A stretch of DNA of 64,000 nucleotides, taken from Paramoeba atlantica (Eukaryota; Discosea). The notes under the pieces are model-generated. The model ran no database searches. It saw only the letters and a program-made list of their open reading frames with translations, and was not told where the DNA came from. Position numbers and translations under genes: made by a program. The stretch is from contig CDRNVI010000071.1 in NCBI GenBank assembly GCA_977017575.1, forward strand, positions 248,001 to 312,000. The letters are read 5' to 3'. The number at the start of each line of letters is the position of its first letter. Position 1 is the stretch's first letter. Of the stretch, positions 28,960 to 38,864 are shown piece after piece.

Positions 28960-29587
28960 GCCAAAATGAAGGATTCCTAGCATGCCCTTTATCGACCATA
29001 CCCCCTTTTTTTAAGAATTTCTCACCTGCCTCACCTCACCCTGCACACAATAGAAAAGAAAGAGGCAGAGTAAACTTTAGCCTCCCATTTAAGAAGCCAC
29101 CTCGTTTTCCGTGAAAAGTGCGCTTAAATGGAGGGGCTTAAATATTCAAAAGAAAGGGCAACCTCTATTTTTTTGTTGAAGAAACGTAAGAACTACCGAA
29201 AAAGAGTTTTTTTTGGTGCACATGAACCTTTGTAAATTCATAAAAACGAGAAAATTTCTCGCCGCCCGAACTTATAAAAAGTTATGAAAGTGGGAGTACT
29301 TCTAATTGCGGTGGTCGTATGTCTACAGCTCTACCCTCGATTACTGGAAAAAAGTGTAGTAAGCTGATTGCTATTCCGCAATACAATGGGAGTCTGAACT
29401 TCCAACCTTAATTTCGGTATCAAACCAATTAATGCACACCAATTAATGCACACTTTTTGAAAAAAAAACAAGACCAAGAGGAATGTACATGTAATTACTC
29501 GGCGATATTCCCAAAGAGGCATTACCAAGTAATTGATTCTATGACCATGAAGAAAGCAATTTTTGAAACACAAATAAGATATATTTC
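28960..29587. other. Intergenic spacer, nothing recognised
   Basis: AT-rich, with A- and T-runs. Neither strand shows a convincing gene. Close to 29450 an 11-base duplication (ACACCAATTAATGC-like) is visible. Confidence 0.4.
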
Positions 29588-30124
29588 TCATACTTCGATA
29601 TTTGTTTTCTTTCCGGGAGTGATACGCATCTTTAATGCAGGCTTTTTCTTTACCACGTCAGTCACTGCGGCGCGAATTGTCTCTTCTGCTAGCATGGAGC
29701 AGTGCAATTTCACGGGAGGCAGAGACAACTCAGCGGCAATCTCCCTGTTCGTGATTGACAGGGCATCCTCAATTTTCATTCCAATAATTTTTTCTGTAGC
29801 CAGCGAGCTTGAGGCCATGGCGGAACCGCACCCAAATGTTTTAAATGTAGCATTAGTAATGGTCCCATCGTCATCTACCTTGACTTGCATTTGCATCAAA
29901 TCCCCACATTCGGGGGCTCCGCATAGACCTGTGCCCACGTCCGGTGAAGATTTGTCCATGTTGCCAACGTTGCGCGGGTGAGCATAGTGATCTATAACCT
30001 TTTCACTGTACTTCGTTCGTGTGGGGGTAATATACAGTCGACGATGTATGGCAGCGGACGCGGAAACAGAAAACCGAAACGAGCGCCTAGCGGCGAGAGA
30101 GAACTGCCCTACGCAACGTCTCAT
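29588..30124 (-). CDS. iscU: Mitochondrial iron-sulfur cluster scaffold IscU
   Basis: 178 residues. It is the scaffold on which the cysteine desulfurase builds 2Fe-2S clusters in the mitochondrion. The first 35 or so residues are a basic, Ser/Arg-rich presequence (MRRCVGQFSLAARRSFRFSV). The mature part follows the family closely: HYAHPRNVGNMDKSS, and GAPECGD with ligand Cys73 and Asp75. Cys99 lies in FKTFGCGSAMASSS, and LPPVKLHCS holds the Hsp70-binding LPPVK motif (135-139) and Cys142. Cys68 replaces the usual Val in GTGLVGAP. It lies directly downstream of a J-protein gene; a 2Fe-2S ferredoxin gene is at 46283-46867. Confidence 0.97.
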   Translation of the reverse strand: MRRCVGQFSLAARRSFRFSVSASAAIHRRLYITPTRTKYSEKVIDHYAHPRNVGNMDKSSPDVGTGLCGAPECGDLMQMQVKVDDDGTITNATFKTFGCGSAMASSSLATEKIIGMKIEDALSITNREIAAELSLPPVKLHCSMLAEETIRAAVTDVVKKKPALKMRITPGKKTNIEV

Positions 30125-30319
30125 AAAAACTTAAATAAAGCAAATGATCTACGTGTATTATGGTTCAATAGAAAACGTTGTATTTACGACCTGTATATCC
30201 AGTACGTAATAACCAAAGAATTTCCAGATTCCAAATGAGATACTCGTTCTCGACACAATCAACGCCTCAAGCAGGAGCCGAAAACTATACAATAACACAA
30301 CACACGCAAGAAAGAACTA

Positions 30320-31399
30320 CTAAAACGGGCGGTGAAAACTGTACATCATACCCTGGCCCGTAAGCCACGTGTTTTTCATCCTTAAATCCTGGACGTGGGC
30401 GACGTAATCCCGGCTGTCGGCGTATCGTGGCATCAGTCCCTCTGTCACCCAATACCTCGGGGCCCTGTCAGAGGTGAGATCGGGTCGCTGACCGGAGCCC
30501 TGGCAGTCGATCGTGAGCCCTTCATCCAGCACCGACATCTCTGAGATAACCTCGTGGGTACGAAGGGCACGAAAAGAGTTGGGGGGAATTTGTGGCACCG
30601 CCACCCCGGCTGGGGGTGTGAGATTGTAAGGGGGAATAAAAGGCATCACCTTACCCGGAGGGGTAGGCGGCACGGCACGGGACACGGAGTCTGGGGCGCG
30701 AGAGGCGCTGTCTCGGTGTTCACGCCGGAGATTACGCATCGCACGCTCCACCTCACGACGGAACTCGTCCGCCTCGAATCCATAGACCCCGCGGGTGGGG
30801 GCACCGCGACGGAGCGCGGCGTGCATGTCCAGAATCACGTGGTGAGGTTCGCGACCCATAAACGCACGACGGAAGATATCCGCTGAGCGGCGGGTAGAGA
30901 CCCGCGAGGGGCGGGGGGAAGAGGGAGTCTCGGCGCCGAATGAGACTCCTGGGGAGGTCCCCGTGGGACTCTGCTTGCGATAGTATACGTGAAAGGCCTT
31001 GTATACGTTATATCGGTGCCAGATTGACTCCTCGCTGACGGTTGAGTCGTGTGACGGATCAGGTGTGGAGGCCGTAGTGGTCGGGGGAGGCGCGAAACGC
31101 TGTCGAGCCTTATTGTATCGCGACCTCTCCCGTGTATTTCGAAGACACTGATAGGCCTCTGTGACGGCACGAAAACAACGTTCCGAATCCTCTTTTTCTG
31201 ATGGGGAGGCAAGGTCAGGGTGACTCTGAAGCGCAATGCGGCGGTAGGCCACTTTGATTTCCTCTCCAGTGGCCTCCGGTTTCACTCCAAGTCGGTCATA
31301 GTAGTCTGTCATGTTGTACAGAGCTAGATGCGAGGCGTCAGCCGTGCGAAGACCTCGGGAAGCAAAAAGCATATAAAGGTAAGAAGAAGAATGAATCAC
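30320..31399 (-). CDS. J-domain (DnaJ-like) co-chaperone, probably mitochondrial
   Basis: 359 residues. The J domain spans about residues 31-105: DYYDRLGVKPEATGEEIKVA, then YRRIALQSHPD with the HPD motif at 60-62, and FRAVTEAYQCLRN. There is no Gly/Phe region and no zinc-finger domain, so it is a class C J-protein. The segment before the domain (LYMLFASRGLRTADASHLAL) could be a mitochondrial targeting sequence. Met30 (MTDYY) would be the start without it. The C-terminal 250 residues are Pro/Arg-rich with an ordered tail (TRGVYGFEADEFRREVERAM; ENTWLTGQ-like end) and match no family I know. It lies immediately upstream of IscU. Confidence 0.85.
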   Translation of the reverse strand: MIHSSSYLYMLFASRGLRTADASHLALYNMTDYYDRLGVKPEATGEEIKVAYRRIALQSHPDLASPSEKEDSERCFRAVTEAYQCLRNTRERSRYNKARQRFAPPPTTTASTPDPSHDSTVSEESIWHRYNVYKAFHVYYRKQSPTGTSPGVSFGAETPSSPRPSRVSTRRSADIFRRAFMGREPHHVILDMHAALRRGAPTRGVYGFEADEFRREVERAMRNLRREHRDSASRAPDSVSRAVPPTPPGKVMPFIPPYNLTPPAGVAVPQIPPNSFRALRTHEVISEMSVLDEGLTIDCQGSGQRPDLTSDRAPRYWVTEGLMPRYADSRDYVAHVQDLRMKNTWLTGQGMMYSFHRPF

Positions 31400-31519
31400 C
31401 CTAAGCTCAGTTATTGTAATCTTCGCTCAAAAATTAACGAAGTAAAAATGAATAGAAATTTAACTACTGCGATATCAAGTAGTGCAGTAATTAATTTTTA
31501 AATACTACCCGTGTTGTCT

Positions 31520-31792
31520 TTATAGACGAAAAAATATTTGGTACAAAGGATACAAAAGAAAGAATACGAAGGCAACAAAGGAAAACGGCTCCGCGTCAAG
31601 AAGTACGTTGGACACCAAGATGCCAAGTTTGCCTTTTAGAGGGGTATATGAAGCTGAACACTCCTGTACAATGGCGTAAACTCCACTGTGAGAATCTCTT
31701 GAAGCCGTGAAAGCTCTAAGAAATGTCTTGTAAGCTTGTGTTGTCATTGAAAGTACCATAAAAATCGACGCCATCGAGAAAGTAACTCTCAT
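31520..31792 (-). CDS. Possible small membrane protein, 90 aa
   Basis: The frame starts MRVTFSMASIFMVLSMTTQA, which could be a signal or anchor, and ends with a clear transmembrane segment (FSFVAFVFFLLYPLYQIFF). The start lies only about 20 bp after the stop of the upstream gene, very tight for trans-splicing, so it may be chance. Later Met codons (MASIF, MVLSM) would widen the gap a little. No homologue recognised. Confidence 0.3.
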   Translation of the reverse strand: MRVTFSMASIFMVLSMTTQAYKTFLRAFTASRDSHSGVYAIVQECSASYTPLKGKLGILVSNVLLDAEPFSFVAFVFFLLYPLYQIFFRL

Positions 31793-31812
31793 TTACTCCC
31801 CAGTTGCCAAAT

Positions 31813-32571
31813 TTACATCATGCGGCCTCCAATACTCTTCCAATCTAATTCGAATGATGTCTTCTTTCCAAAAATCTTTTTGTACACCTTTCTTTTCGAC
31901 ACCCTCTTTTTTATTACTTTTTCAGTTGCACCTGCTCTTAAATCTGATTTTACCGACCTTAAGTTCCGACGAAATCTGGTGTTCTTTTTTCTCAGAAGAA
32001 ACTTTTTTCTTGATTTTGAAACGATGTTAGGTATCTTGGAATTTTGGCATAATCGTATACATTTGGGCTTTCTCACTATTTTTCTTGGCCTTCCACTCTT
32101 TTTTGGTGATGTTGGAACGATGATAGGTGTCTCGGAATTTCGACTTGGTTGTCCATATTTAAGCTCTTTAAATATTTTTCTTGGTCTTCCCCTCTTCGCC
32201 TTTGGAAGTTCTGTTACGTACTGCTTTTTGAAGGACATCGATTTGTTTTCTGACCCTATTCTTTCGTGCACTTTCTTTCCTTCCTTTTTTTGGCGATTTT
32301 GGCGATCACATTTCACCGTTTTTTTCCCTAGTGGGGGAGCGTTATTTTCAGTACGAGTGGCAGATCTCTTGATTTTTCTTTGAATTCTAAACCCGTTGAA
32401 CAGATGCTGGATGGACATGTGAGCACGTAGTGCTAGTGAGGAGTCTGGGCCTTGTTCCGCTAGCTGTGAAATTTGTTGCAGCATAGATTTTCCATGTTCC
32501 TTTTGTTGAAATTCCGGATGGTAGGTACCTTTGGATACCAAGCGTAGTTGCATTACTGCTCGTCGTAACAT
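31813..32571 (-). CDS. Basic AT-hook protein with mitochondrial presequence
   Basis: 252 residues, extremely rich in Lys and Arg. It begins MLRRAVMQLRLVSKGTYHPE, a typical import presequence. It contains two AT-hook-like cores, KAKRGRPRKIFKE and PKKSGRPRKIVRKP, spaced about 40 residues apart in a duplicated unit. A strongly basic tail follows (KKFLLRKKNTRFRRNLRSVK; RVSKRKVYKKIFGKK). AT-hooks bind the minor groove of AT-rich DNA. I infer a mitochondrial (kinetoplast) DNA-binding protein, comparable in role to the HMG-type proteins at 17-19 kb. A nuclear location cannot be excluded. Confidence 0.75.
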   Translation of the reverse strand: MLRRAVMQLRLVSKGTYHPEFQQKEHGKSMLQQISQLAEQGPDSSLALRAHMSIQHLFNGFRIQRKIKRSATRTENNAPPLGKKTVKCDRQNRQKKEGKKVHERIGSENKSMSFKKQYVTELPKAKRGRPRKIFKELKYGQPSRNSETPIIVPTSPKKSGRPRKIVRKPKCIRLCQNSKIPNIVSKSRKKFLLRKKNTRFRRNLRSVKSDLRAGATEKVIKKRVSKRKVYKKIFGKKTSFELDWKSIGGRMM

Positions 32572-34317
32572 TAGCTTACAAGTACGCGTTCAAAAAAGAA
32601 TCTTGTCAGCTAAACGTGTAGAACTACTATTTGGAAATATTTTTTGGAACAAGAGGTCACAAGAAGAACACCTAATTTAGAACAAGAGTCATATTTTGCT
32701 GTAAAGCAGTGACAGATAACTAGGGGGCGTGTCATAACCGATATGTAAGGGGTGTAACTACAGTACAGGTGCGACATACAGTGGTCGTCACCAATCCGAG
32801 AGTCACGAAAATGAGAATGACCCTCAGAAAAATGACAAATTATCGTGTCAACGTTCAACTCAAAAAACGCCTTGAAAATGAGAATGGATCAAAGTGATGT
32901 TGTGCTAATCCGGGCCTCTAAAAAGAGGCATCTGCACAAAAATTCAGCTACGGCAGTGGTGGGGGTGATGACCTTGCCGGAGGGGAGACGTTCTTTTTTT
33001 GGGTTCTCTGGATCGAAATCTCAGCGTCTAGGCATTATGGTTTTTAAAAGAATTTGTTTTTAAAAGAATTTAGCATTTTTTTTGAGGCCATTGTCGACTA
33101 CGACAGGGCCATAATAGGAAAAAGTAATCAAAAATGAAGAGTTCCTTCACACAAAAGAAAGATAATAATGATCTTTCACCACAGTAATTTAATCACTGCA
33201 GTGACGTGAGGTTGGCGCAGAGATACATGTACATGATGTATTCTACTTGTACATGATGTATGTCTCTCGGTGTGACGGCCGATATCATCGGCGCATAACC
33301 CGCATATGACGGATATCACACGGAGAGTGGAGTGCGAGGTGAGACGAGTCGCCCATCGGTCATGCTACATCACGTATAGCCATGGTTCATGTTGCAACAC
33401 GGTAAAGCCGTGGATTCATGCCGTCAGATGGTCTATTGTGGGACATGATGCATCATGAGGAGGTCCGTTACTGCCGCACTCGCCACATCATGTAGGGAGA
33501 TAGGGGTGCAAGTTCGCATCCCCTATACACGCATACAACGTGTCCTCCCGCTGTAGCACGCCCAGTGGTCCTCAAGGGGGGGCACCATGGGGCACCCCAT
33601 GGAGCTCCCGGGAGAAGAAAGCGCGAGAAGGAGAGAGCCTGGGAGGGGTGAAGAGTCCGAAGTGCGTTCCCTACTTTCACGACTAAGAGGGACAGAACAA
33701 GGATGAGACTGATTCGTTTTCTTGATGGAGATAAACGTTGCCTTCATGTTACATAAATGAAAATGGAATTCGCGTAAGATAGGGGAAAAAGAAAATTGAA
33801 AGTGGAACGCAAGTTTCAGGTAAGGGAAAGCTATCAGTAAAAACGCAAATTATGAAGCCTGTAGATGAAAATTTAAAGTAGAATTCGTAGCGAAATAGAA
33901 TTCTTAGTTGCAAAAGATAACGTATTGACGTTGTTGGAGCTTTAAGGAAAGTTATGTCAACCAATATACATTGTAATATAAAGGGAATATGTTCTTTAGA
34001 GGAATGTTCACAAATAAGTCAAGCAAAGTTTTGGTAGTGCTAGAAATGCATTGTGTAAGATAATTTTATTTCCATGTGTTGAGACCGTATGTTTTTCGGT
34101 ATTGAGGATTGCAGCATGATGGTATCTATTGGCGTAGTAAACTTATAACAAATATGCGCGCATGGGTTAATCGAACTCGACTATGATAATTTTGCAGCGT
34201 ATTCTTCGAAATTTCGTAATTCACTCATATGTGATAACCAACCCTTTCGGTGACAATCTATTGATTTGTACGATGTAAAAAAACTATCTGCTTCATTCTA
34301 TTCCTTGTTTCCTCCTG
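32572..34317. other. Long intergenic region, no convincing protein gene
   Basis: About 1.75 kb. 32572-33190 is mixed-composition sequence with only short frames. 33200-33700 is GC-richer and full of short palindromes (TGTACATGATGTA twice; a hairpin at 33264-33327; GGGGCACCATGGGGCACCCC near 33578-33597), which suggests a structured non-coding RNA or a decayed repeat. 33750-34300 is AT-rich. Confidence 0.4.
33264..33327. ncRNA. Hairpin in a GC-rich intergenic block, possible structured RNA
   Basis: CTCTCGGTGTGA pairs with TCACACGGAGAG (11 of 12) around a loop that itself holds GGCCGATATCATCGGC and GCATATGAC. The hairpin sits in an otherwise unexplained GC-rich block. No known RNA family recognised. 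Confidence 0.25.
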
Positions 34318-34319
34318 GA

Positions 34320-34886
34320 TTAGTAACCACGTCCTCGTCCGCGACCGCCGCGACGCATGCCACGTCCCCCGCGCCCTCCTCGGCTTCCACGACTTCCGCT
34401 GCCCTCATATCCCGTCCACGGACCCTCTCGAGGAGGACCACGGGGTCGCGGGGGTCCAGAGGAACGGCGGGGGTCCTCCTCGTCCGGGACCACTAGCTCC
34501 GCAGGCAGAGGGGACTGATACCCCGGGTGGGTCTTCTTCAGCGGTTTCTTCGAGAGCTTGATGCTGATCACGGAGCGCTTACGTTCACGTCCCTGGGTAT
34601 TCGCCCCTTCCTCGTCCTCACTAGCAGCATCGTAGACGGTCTCGCTGGAGATGTCAGTAACTTGGTGGAGTCCCGCGACGCGACGCTTTACGATCTCGGA
34701 GACGTTGACAGCAATGTAGATGGCACGTCCCATGCCGCGGATGGTGACCTCATCGTAGACCGGGCCCTCCTCGCCGTCCACACCGGGGCCTCCTTCCAGC
34801 AGACGTCGGATGTATGTGATGTACGCCCGCAGGGGTCGGTGCACCGTCACGCGTACTTCATTCGGGGCAGAGTCGCGCTCAGACAT
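34320..34886 (-). CDS. Alba-domain RNA-binding protein with RGG tail
   Basis: 188 residues. The Alba fold occupies about residues 10-85: NEVRVTVHRPLRAYITYIRR, then YDEVTIRGMGRAIYIAVNVS, then EIVKRRVAGLHQVTDISSET. After an acidic/basic linker, the last 50 residues are an RGG/RG box (GSRGSRGGRGGRGMRRGGRG). The architecture matches the larger kinetoplastid Alba proteins (Alba3/Alba4 type), which bind mRNA and act in translation control and stress granules. Arginine methylation of the tail is likely. The single gene stands alone with AT-rich spacers on both sides. Confidence 0.9.
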   Translation of the reverse strand: MSERDSAPNEVRVTVHRPLRAYITYIRRLLEGGPGVDGEEGPVYDEVTIRGMGRAIYIAVNVSEIVKRRVAGLHQVTDISSETVYDAASEDEEGANTQGRERKRSVISIKLSKKPLKKTHPGYQSPLPAELVVPDEEDPRRSSGPPRPRGPPREGPWTGYEGSGSRGSRGGRGGRGMRRGGRGRGRGY

Positions 34887-35606
34887 AGTGAGATAGGAAG
34901 AGAGTAGTAATAGAAGAAGAGTGGAATAGGTTGATAGTTTTAAAATTAGGTGGCGAGCTCGTAGGTTACAGAAAAAAAGTAGAAAGCAAGAAAAAAGGTA
35001 GAAATTTGCAAGTTTTACAAAATCAATATCACATGCGGGAGTAATACTCTCGTTCGTATACTCAGTATACGAATTACACGCAAGTGTCTAGTAAGTTAAG
35101 TTTCTTTTAGAGGTCAACGTTTAGAAAAAATTGAATACGAAGCAAGAATATAATAATTCTGAAGTAGCGTAGAATTATGTTCTGCGAAAAGATATAAAAA
35201 TAAAAATGAAAGCGGAGCAAGTCTGGTGGAAAGATAAAAGCGGGTATACATTACATTATTTTTAAAAATTACTACTACTTGCGTACTTACTGCTTGTATG
35301 GTTGTGAAAATTAGTTTCTAATTTTAGCAACAATAAAGGAATTTTAGCATAAATAATAGAACAGCAATAAATTATATATATTTATAATTTATATCTAATA
35401 TAGCTATTTTCATACATACATGTATGACATGCATAACAGCCAGGTTTACTACATTTGTATTTTAGTTCGGTTATGCAATAAGCCTTGGTTGTATGTGTTA
35501 CATACAAAGAGTAGCATGTTCTTTAATAATACAACAAATTGTGTGTACATACAACAAATTGAAGAGAAAAAAATATCAAAACTTAAGAAGGTTTGTAGCA
35601 AGAAAA
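34887..35606. other. AT-rich intergenic spacer
   Basis: About 720 bp, with AT-rich runs and a CATACATACATGTATGACATG palindromic patch near 35412-35431. No gene recognised. Confidence 0.45.
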
Positions 35607-37907
35607 TCAAAAATCCATGAAAAAATCCAAATTTGATCCACTGTCAAGTCGCCGAGTTGCTTTTTTAAAATCTGGTGACGTTTTGCGCGAAGAGGCTTTA
35701 ATCCGCCCCGGTGCGGGATGGCTTACTGACGTAGCGGTGATTTTGGAAGTGACTGACGTGCTCAAGGGTTTATGGAGAATTTGCTTACTGACGTGATGAG
35801 TGGTTGCCGGCGTACGCATGGAAGCAACACGGTCTCTACGGTGTACGATAGGACGCAAGTTCGACGCTTCTGTCACACTTTTTCCGGATGCATAACCGTT
35901 GCCTATACTTTCTCGCCGCAAAGAATTAAGTCGCTTTTCTAAGTCGAGCTGCGTAACAGGCGTTTCTCGCTTTTCGGGCATAACTTCGGCTTTTGATGGG
36001 ATTTGAAAAGTGATATTTTTCGATGAGTTAGATGCCATAGCGGGCGATGTCGTCTTTACTTTACGAATCTCGCTGGGACTGCGGAAAAGAGAACGAGCCG
36101 TGCTTATGGCTTGTGCTCGAAATGCAGAAGGAGAAGCTGATGCCTTGTTCTTGCAAATTGAATTCTTCTCTGGCAAAGCAGATTGTAGCCCAGCACCGAC
36201 TTCAGGAGTCCGAGACAGGCTTGCAGCAGGGGGGGTCGGCGGTGGAATAGTAAAGTTGAGTTTAGGGGCATCCTTCTTTAAATTGTACGGTGGAACCACG
36301 GGAGCACCCGGGCATTCGATACAATCACTTAATTTGTTTTGTTGCACGGATTCGAGCGATGTATCACACTTTGACTCTAGAAGTGCTGGACTTCGGATTC
36401 GCTTCTTCGTATAGTCAGAGACTTTGATTGTGGGTACATGTTCTGTGAGTACTGACATTGCATTCGACTTCCCCAAACGTTTTTGAAGGATTTCTAGACT
36501 TTTCTTAACCTCACAATTTGCTTCCAGTGCGCTACGCTGTATGTTAAAGTTGCCTTTATAAAGGATAAGGCTTTCATGCTCCTCGTTTGAAATTTGAACA
36601 CGTTCCTGAAACTCGCGTGAGAGCGTAAAGCTCACCTGGTTCATGTATTGCAGGGAAGACTGTGCTATCCACTCACGACAGTGCTCCTCTTCGCATCTCA
36701 GCCCAAACAGAATTCGCTGCATCTCTTTTTCCCTTCGCACTTCGCGCTTGCGTCTCAGCGCATCGCAATGTTTCTTGTGACAATTTAATTCAATTTTCTG
36801 CTGGGCACTATATTCTTCTTCCAATGACTTCAGTTTCGCACTGCAATTTATAACAGCCTCTTGTTTATTGAATACATATCGCACGATGTGCAATAACTTT
36901 TTAGCGTTTTCAAAAGAAGCCTCCTGAGCTGTGCGAGAACTGTTGCATAGACCTCCAATTTGTTTTGACCATTTTTCTAGCACGCCTGACGTTAGCACTT
37001 TGTTAATCGTGTTCTCGAGAAAGATCATCTCCTCATGACAACAGCTTTTCGTCGCCATCAAACTTTTGCAACGCTCTTCTTCGTGCGCGAGAGCCGTCCG
37101 TAGACAAAGCTGTTCATCCCTTTTCCCTTTAAGAGAAATCTCGAGATCTGCAATGTCCTCCTTTTTCAAAGTTCGTCTCTCAGGAAAATTTGAAATAAAT
37201 TTTTGAAGGGGAATAGACTCACTCTGAATGAGGTTAATTTCAGGGTAAATTACATCAGATGAAGAGAACTTATTTTCAGCTTTCACAGCGCCCCTCTCAT
37301 TACCCTCGTGTAGGACCAATATAACTTTGTCAATTTTCCCCAATTCTTTATCCAAACCGTCGTTTCGGACCTTTTGCCTGTGCAGAGCTTCTGTGACACG
37401 TTTCACGTCGCACGTAAGAATAAGCTGACTAAATTTCAACACCTGTAAATATTTAACAGCTTCAATAATATCTCTACGCTTTTCTTCCGCTCGGTGGTAC
37501 TGCATTTTTTGATTTTGAATTTGAGACTCCAATTCCAAGGCAGAAAAAATCGTCATTATGTGCTGCACACGAGCTTCAGCGTTAGCTCGTAAGCTTTCAA
37601 TGGAAGAACATATATTATGTGCTGCCTCGTCTTGTTCCATATGTACACTCAACTGCAGCTCCAACTTTGTAAGACTTTGCTGAGTCCGTTCACTGGAGAG
37701 CTTATTGTAATATATTCCCTCTTTAAGCTCATTACCTTTGCAGCATAGCTCTTCATGTAGATCCTGTGCCTTAAACAGAGCCTCACGAAACAGGCGGTTG
37801 AGGTTTCGAGACTTCAGTTCAATTTCTTCTTGAACCGCAGTTTGAGCAGCGTTTTGTTGCAGCAGACTGGTAGTACACTGTTCTAAAAACTGGAAACTGT
37901 TTAACAT
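35607..37907 (-). CDS. Long coiled-coil protein with basic Ser/Pro-rich tail
   Basis: 766 residues. About residues 10-510 are dominated by heptad-like, Glu/Lys/Leu-rich helices (EEIELKSRNLNRLFREALFK; AHEEERCKSLMATKSCCHEE; LRRKREVRREKEMQRILFGL), predicting long coiled coils with short breaks. Residues about 540-766 are basic and rich in Ser, Pro and Thr (VVPPYNLKKDAPKLNFTIPP; SLFRSPSEIRKVKTTSP), probably disordered and phosphorylated, ending RRLDSGSNLDFFMDF. No motor or enzymatic domain is visible. It is likely a cytoskeletal or kinetochore-type structural protein, but no family is recognised. Confidence 0.75.
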   Translation of the reverse strand: MLNSFQFLEQCTTSLLQQNAAQTAVQEEIELKSRNLNRLFREALFKAQDLHEELCCKGNELKEGIYYNKLSSERTQQSLTKLELQLSVHMEQDEAAHNICSSIESLRANAEARVQHIMTIFSALELESQIQNQKMQYHRAEEKRRDIIEAVKYLQVLKFSQLILTCDVKRVTEALHRQKVRNDGLDKELGKIDKVILVLHEGNERGAVKAENKFSSSDVIYPEINLIQSESIPLQKFISNFPERRTLKKEDIADLEISLKGKRDEQLCLRTALAHEEERCKSLMATKSCCHEEMIFLENTINKVLTSGVLEKWSKQIGGLCNSSRTAQEASFENAKKLLHIVRYVFNKQEAVINCSAKLKSLEEEYSAQQKIELNCHKKHCDALRRKREVRREKEMQRILFGLRCEEEHCREWIAQSSLQYMNQVSFTLSREFQERVQISNEEHESLILYKGNFNIQRSALEANCEVKKSLEILQKRLGKSNAMSVLTEHVPTIKVSDYTKKRIRSPALLESKCDTSLESVQQNKLSDCIECPGAPVVPPYNLKKDAPKLNFTIPPPTPPAASLSRTPEVGAGLQSALPEKNSICKNKASASPSAFRAQAISTARSLFRSPSEIRKVKTTSPAMASNSSKNITFQIPSKAEVMPEKRETPVTQLDLEKRLNSLRRESIGNGYASGKSVTEASNLRPIVHRRDRVASMRTPATTHHVSKQILHKPLSTSVTSKITATSVSHPAPGRIKASSRKTSPDFKKATRRLDSGSNLDFFMDF

Positions 37908-38039
37908 AATATGGTGTATGTACTAAAAAAGAAAGTCAAGATACGATGAAATTCATTGAATCAATTACATCCATGATTCATTTAATTCATAATGATATTA
38001 TGAATTATTACACGTGAATAGCCAAAGTGCAACATTGTG

Positions 38040-38795
38040 CTACGTGCATGCGCGCATGTTTTCGACATACTCTTCGTATAGCTCTGAAAGAATTTTTCGT
38101 AGCAGGAAAGGGTTTAAACCCATGACCCCTTCTCTAGAGCCCTCAAGACGAACTACACACTTTTCCAAATCTGCATCCTCAATTACAAACCCACCACTAC
38201 ATTGCATGGATACCCCTCTTGCCAATAGAGTTTGAATAGTAGCATTGGGAATATCTCCGAAATGAACGCGATTTATGTCTTGAATGTATCTTGCACTACG
38301 CTGTTCATCAGAAGACTTAAAATTGTGCATACCATTGAGATCAACTCTTTCGACACACATCCCACCAATTGTTTCTAGAAAGCTATTTCGATAATCACTA
38401 AGAAATTCTTCGTTTTGATTGCGGTCCAAAGGTTTTTCACGAATCACGCCTTCAAAAACAGTAACTTGATCCCCAGTGACAAGGAAAACGATGTTATCAC
38501 CATGTAATTTTCTTTGACCACTTGATAATTCATTTCGCAATATCTCCTTTACAGCGCTCAATTTTGCATAGCTAATCATTTTTACCAATTCCTCAGCACT
38601 ATCACTGCGAATCAGTTTCTCGTTTATATTGGGAGAAATGCATTCTATAGCGGGAATCTCTTCCAATGTAAAATGCTGACGAATAATTCCAAGACGAAAA
38701 GGTGAGCTAGACCCTAGAATTAGTTTTAACTTGTCGGGGACGTTTACTCCATGTGAAGATTCCGCCATGACACAATGAATTAATATCTGCTTCAA
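38040..38795 (-). CDS. Maf-like nucleoside triphosphate pyrophosphatase
   Basis: 251 residues. Maf/YhdE proteins hydrolyse non-canonical or canonical NTPs to NMP and pyrophosphate. Family landmarks are in order: KLILGSSSPFRLGIIRQHF (substrate loop with SSSPxR), the NINEKLIRSDSAEELV segment, VFLVTGDQVTVFEGVIREKP (the GxDQ-type catalytic stretch, here GDQ), and near the C-terminus SGGFVIEDADLEKCVVRLEG and EGVMGLNPFLLRKIL. The hydrophobic core is slightly longer than bacterial Maf (about 190-200 residues). An alternative start at Met10 (38766-38768) would remove MKQILIHCV. Confidence 0.88.
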   Translation of the reverse strand: MKQILIHCVMAESSHGVNVPDKLKLILGSSSPFRLGIIRQHFTLEEIPAIECISPNINEKLIRSDSAEELVKMISYAKLSAVKEILRNELSSGQRKLHGDNIVFLVTGDQVTVFEGVIREKPLDRNQNEEFLSDYRNSFLETIGGMCVERVDLNGMHNFKSSDEQRSARYIQDINRVHFGDIPNATIQTLLARGVSMQCSGGFVIEDADLEKCVVRLEGSREGVMGLNPFLLRKILSELYEEYVENMRACT

Positions 38796-38864
38796 AAAAT
38801 TATTTTAAGATTATTTTTTTGTACTACTCCCTAAACCCCCGCCCATATTTTAAGAATTTTTAGG

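Noticed and set aside
31820-32383. 187-codon plus-strand frame
   Set aside because: It is the exact antisense of the Lys/Arg-rich AT-hook gene, whose AAA/AAG codons read as Phe/Leu on the other strand.
33481-33525. tRNA-like B-box (AAGTTCGCATCCCC) in the GC-rich intergenic block
   Set aside because: No A-box at a suitable distance and the T stem does not pair.
34266-34907. Plus-strand frames opposite the Alba gene
   Set aside because: They are antisense shadows of a GC-rich gene whose minus-strand product has clear Alba and RGG regions.
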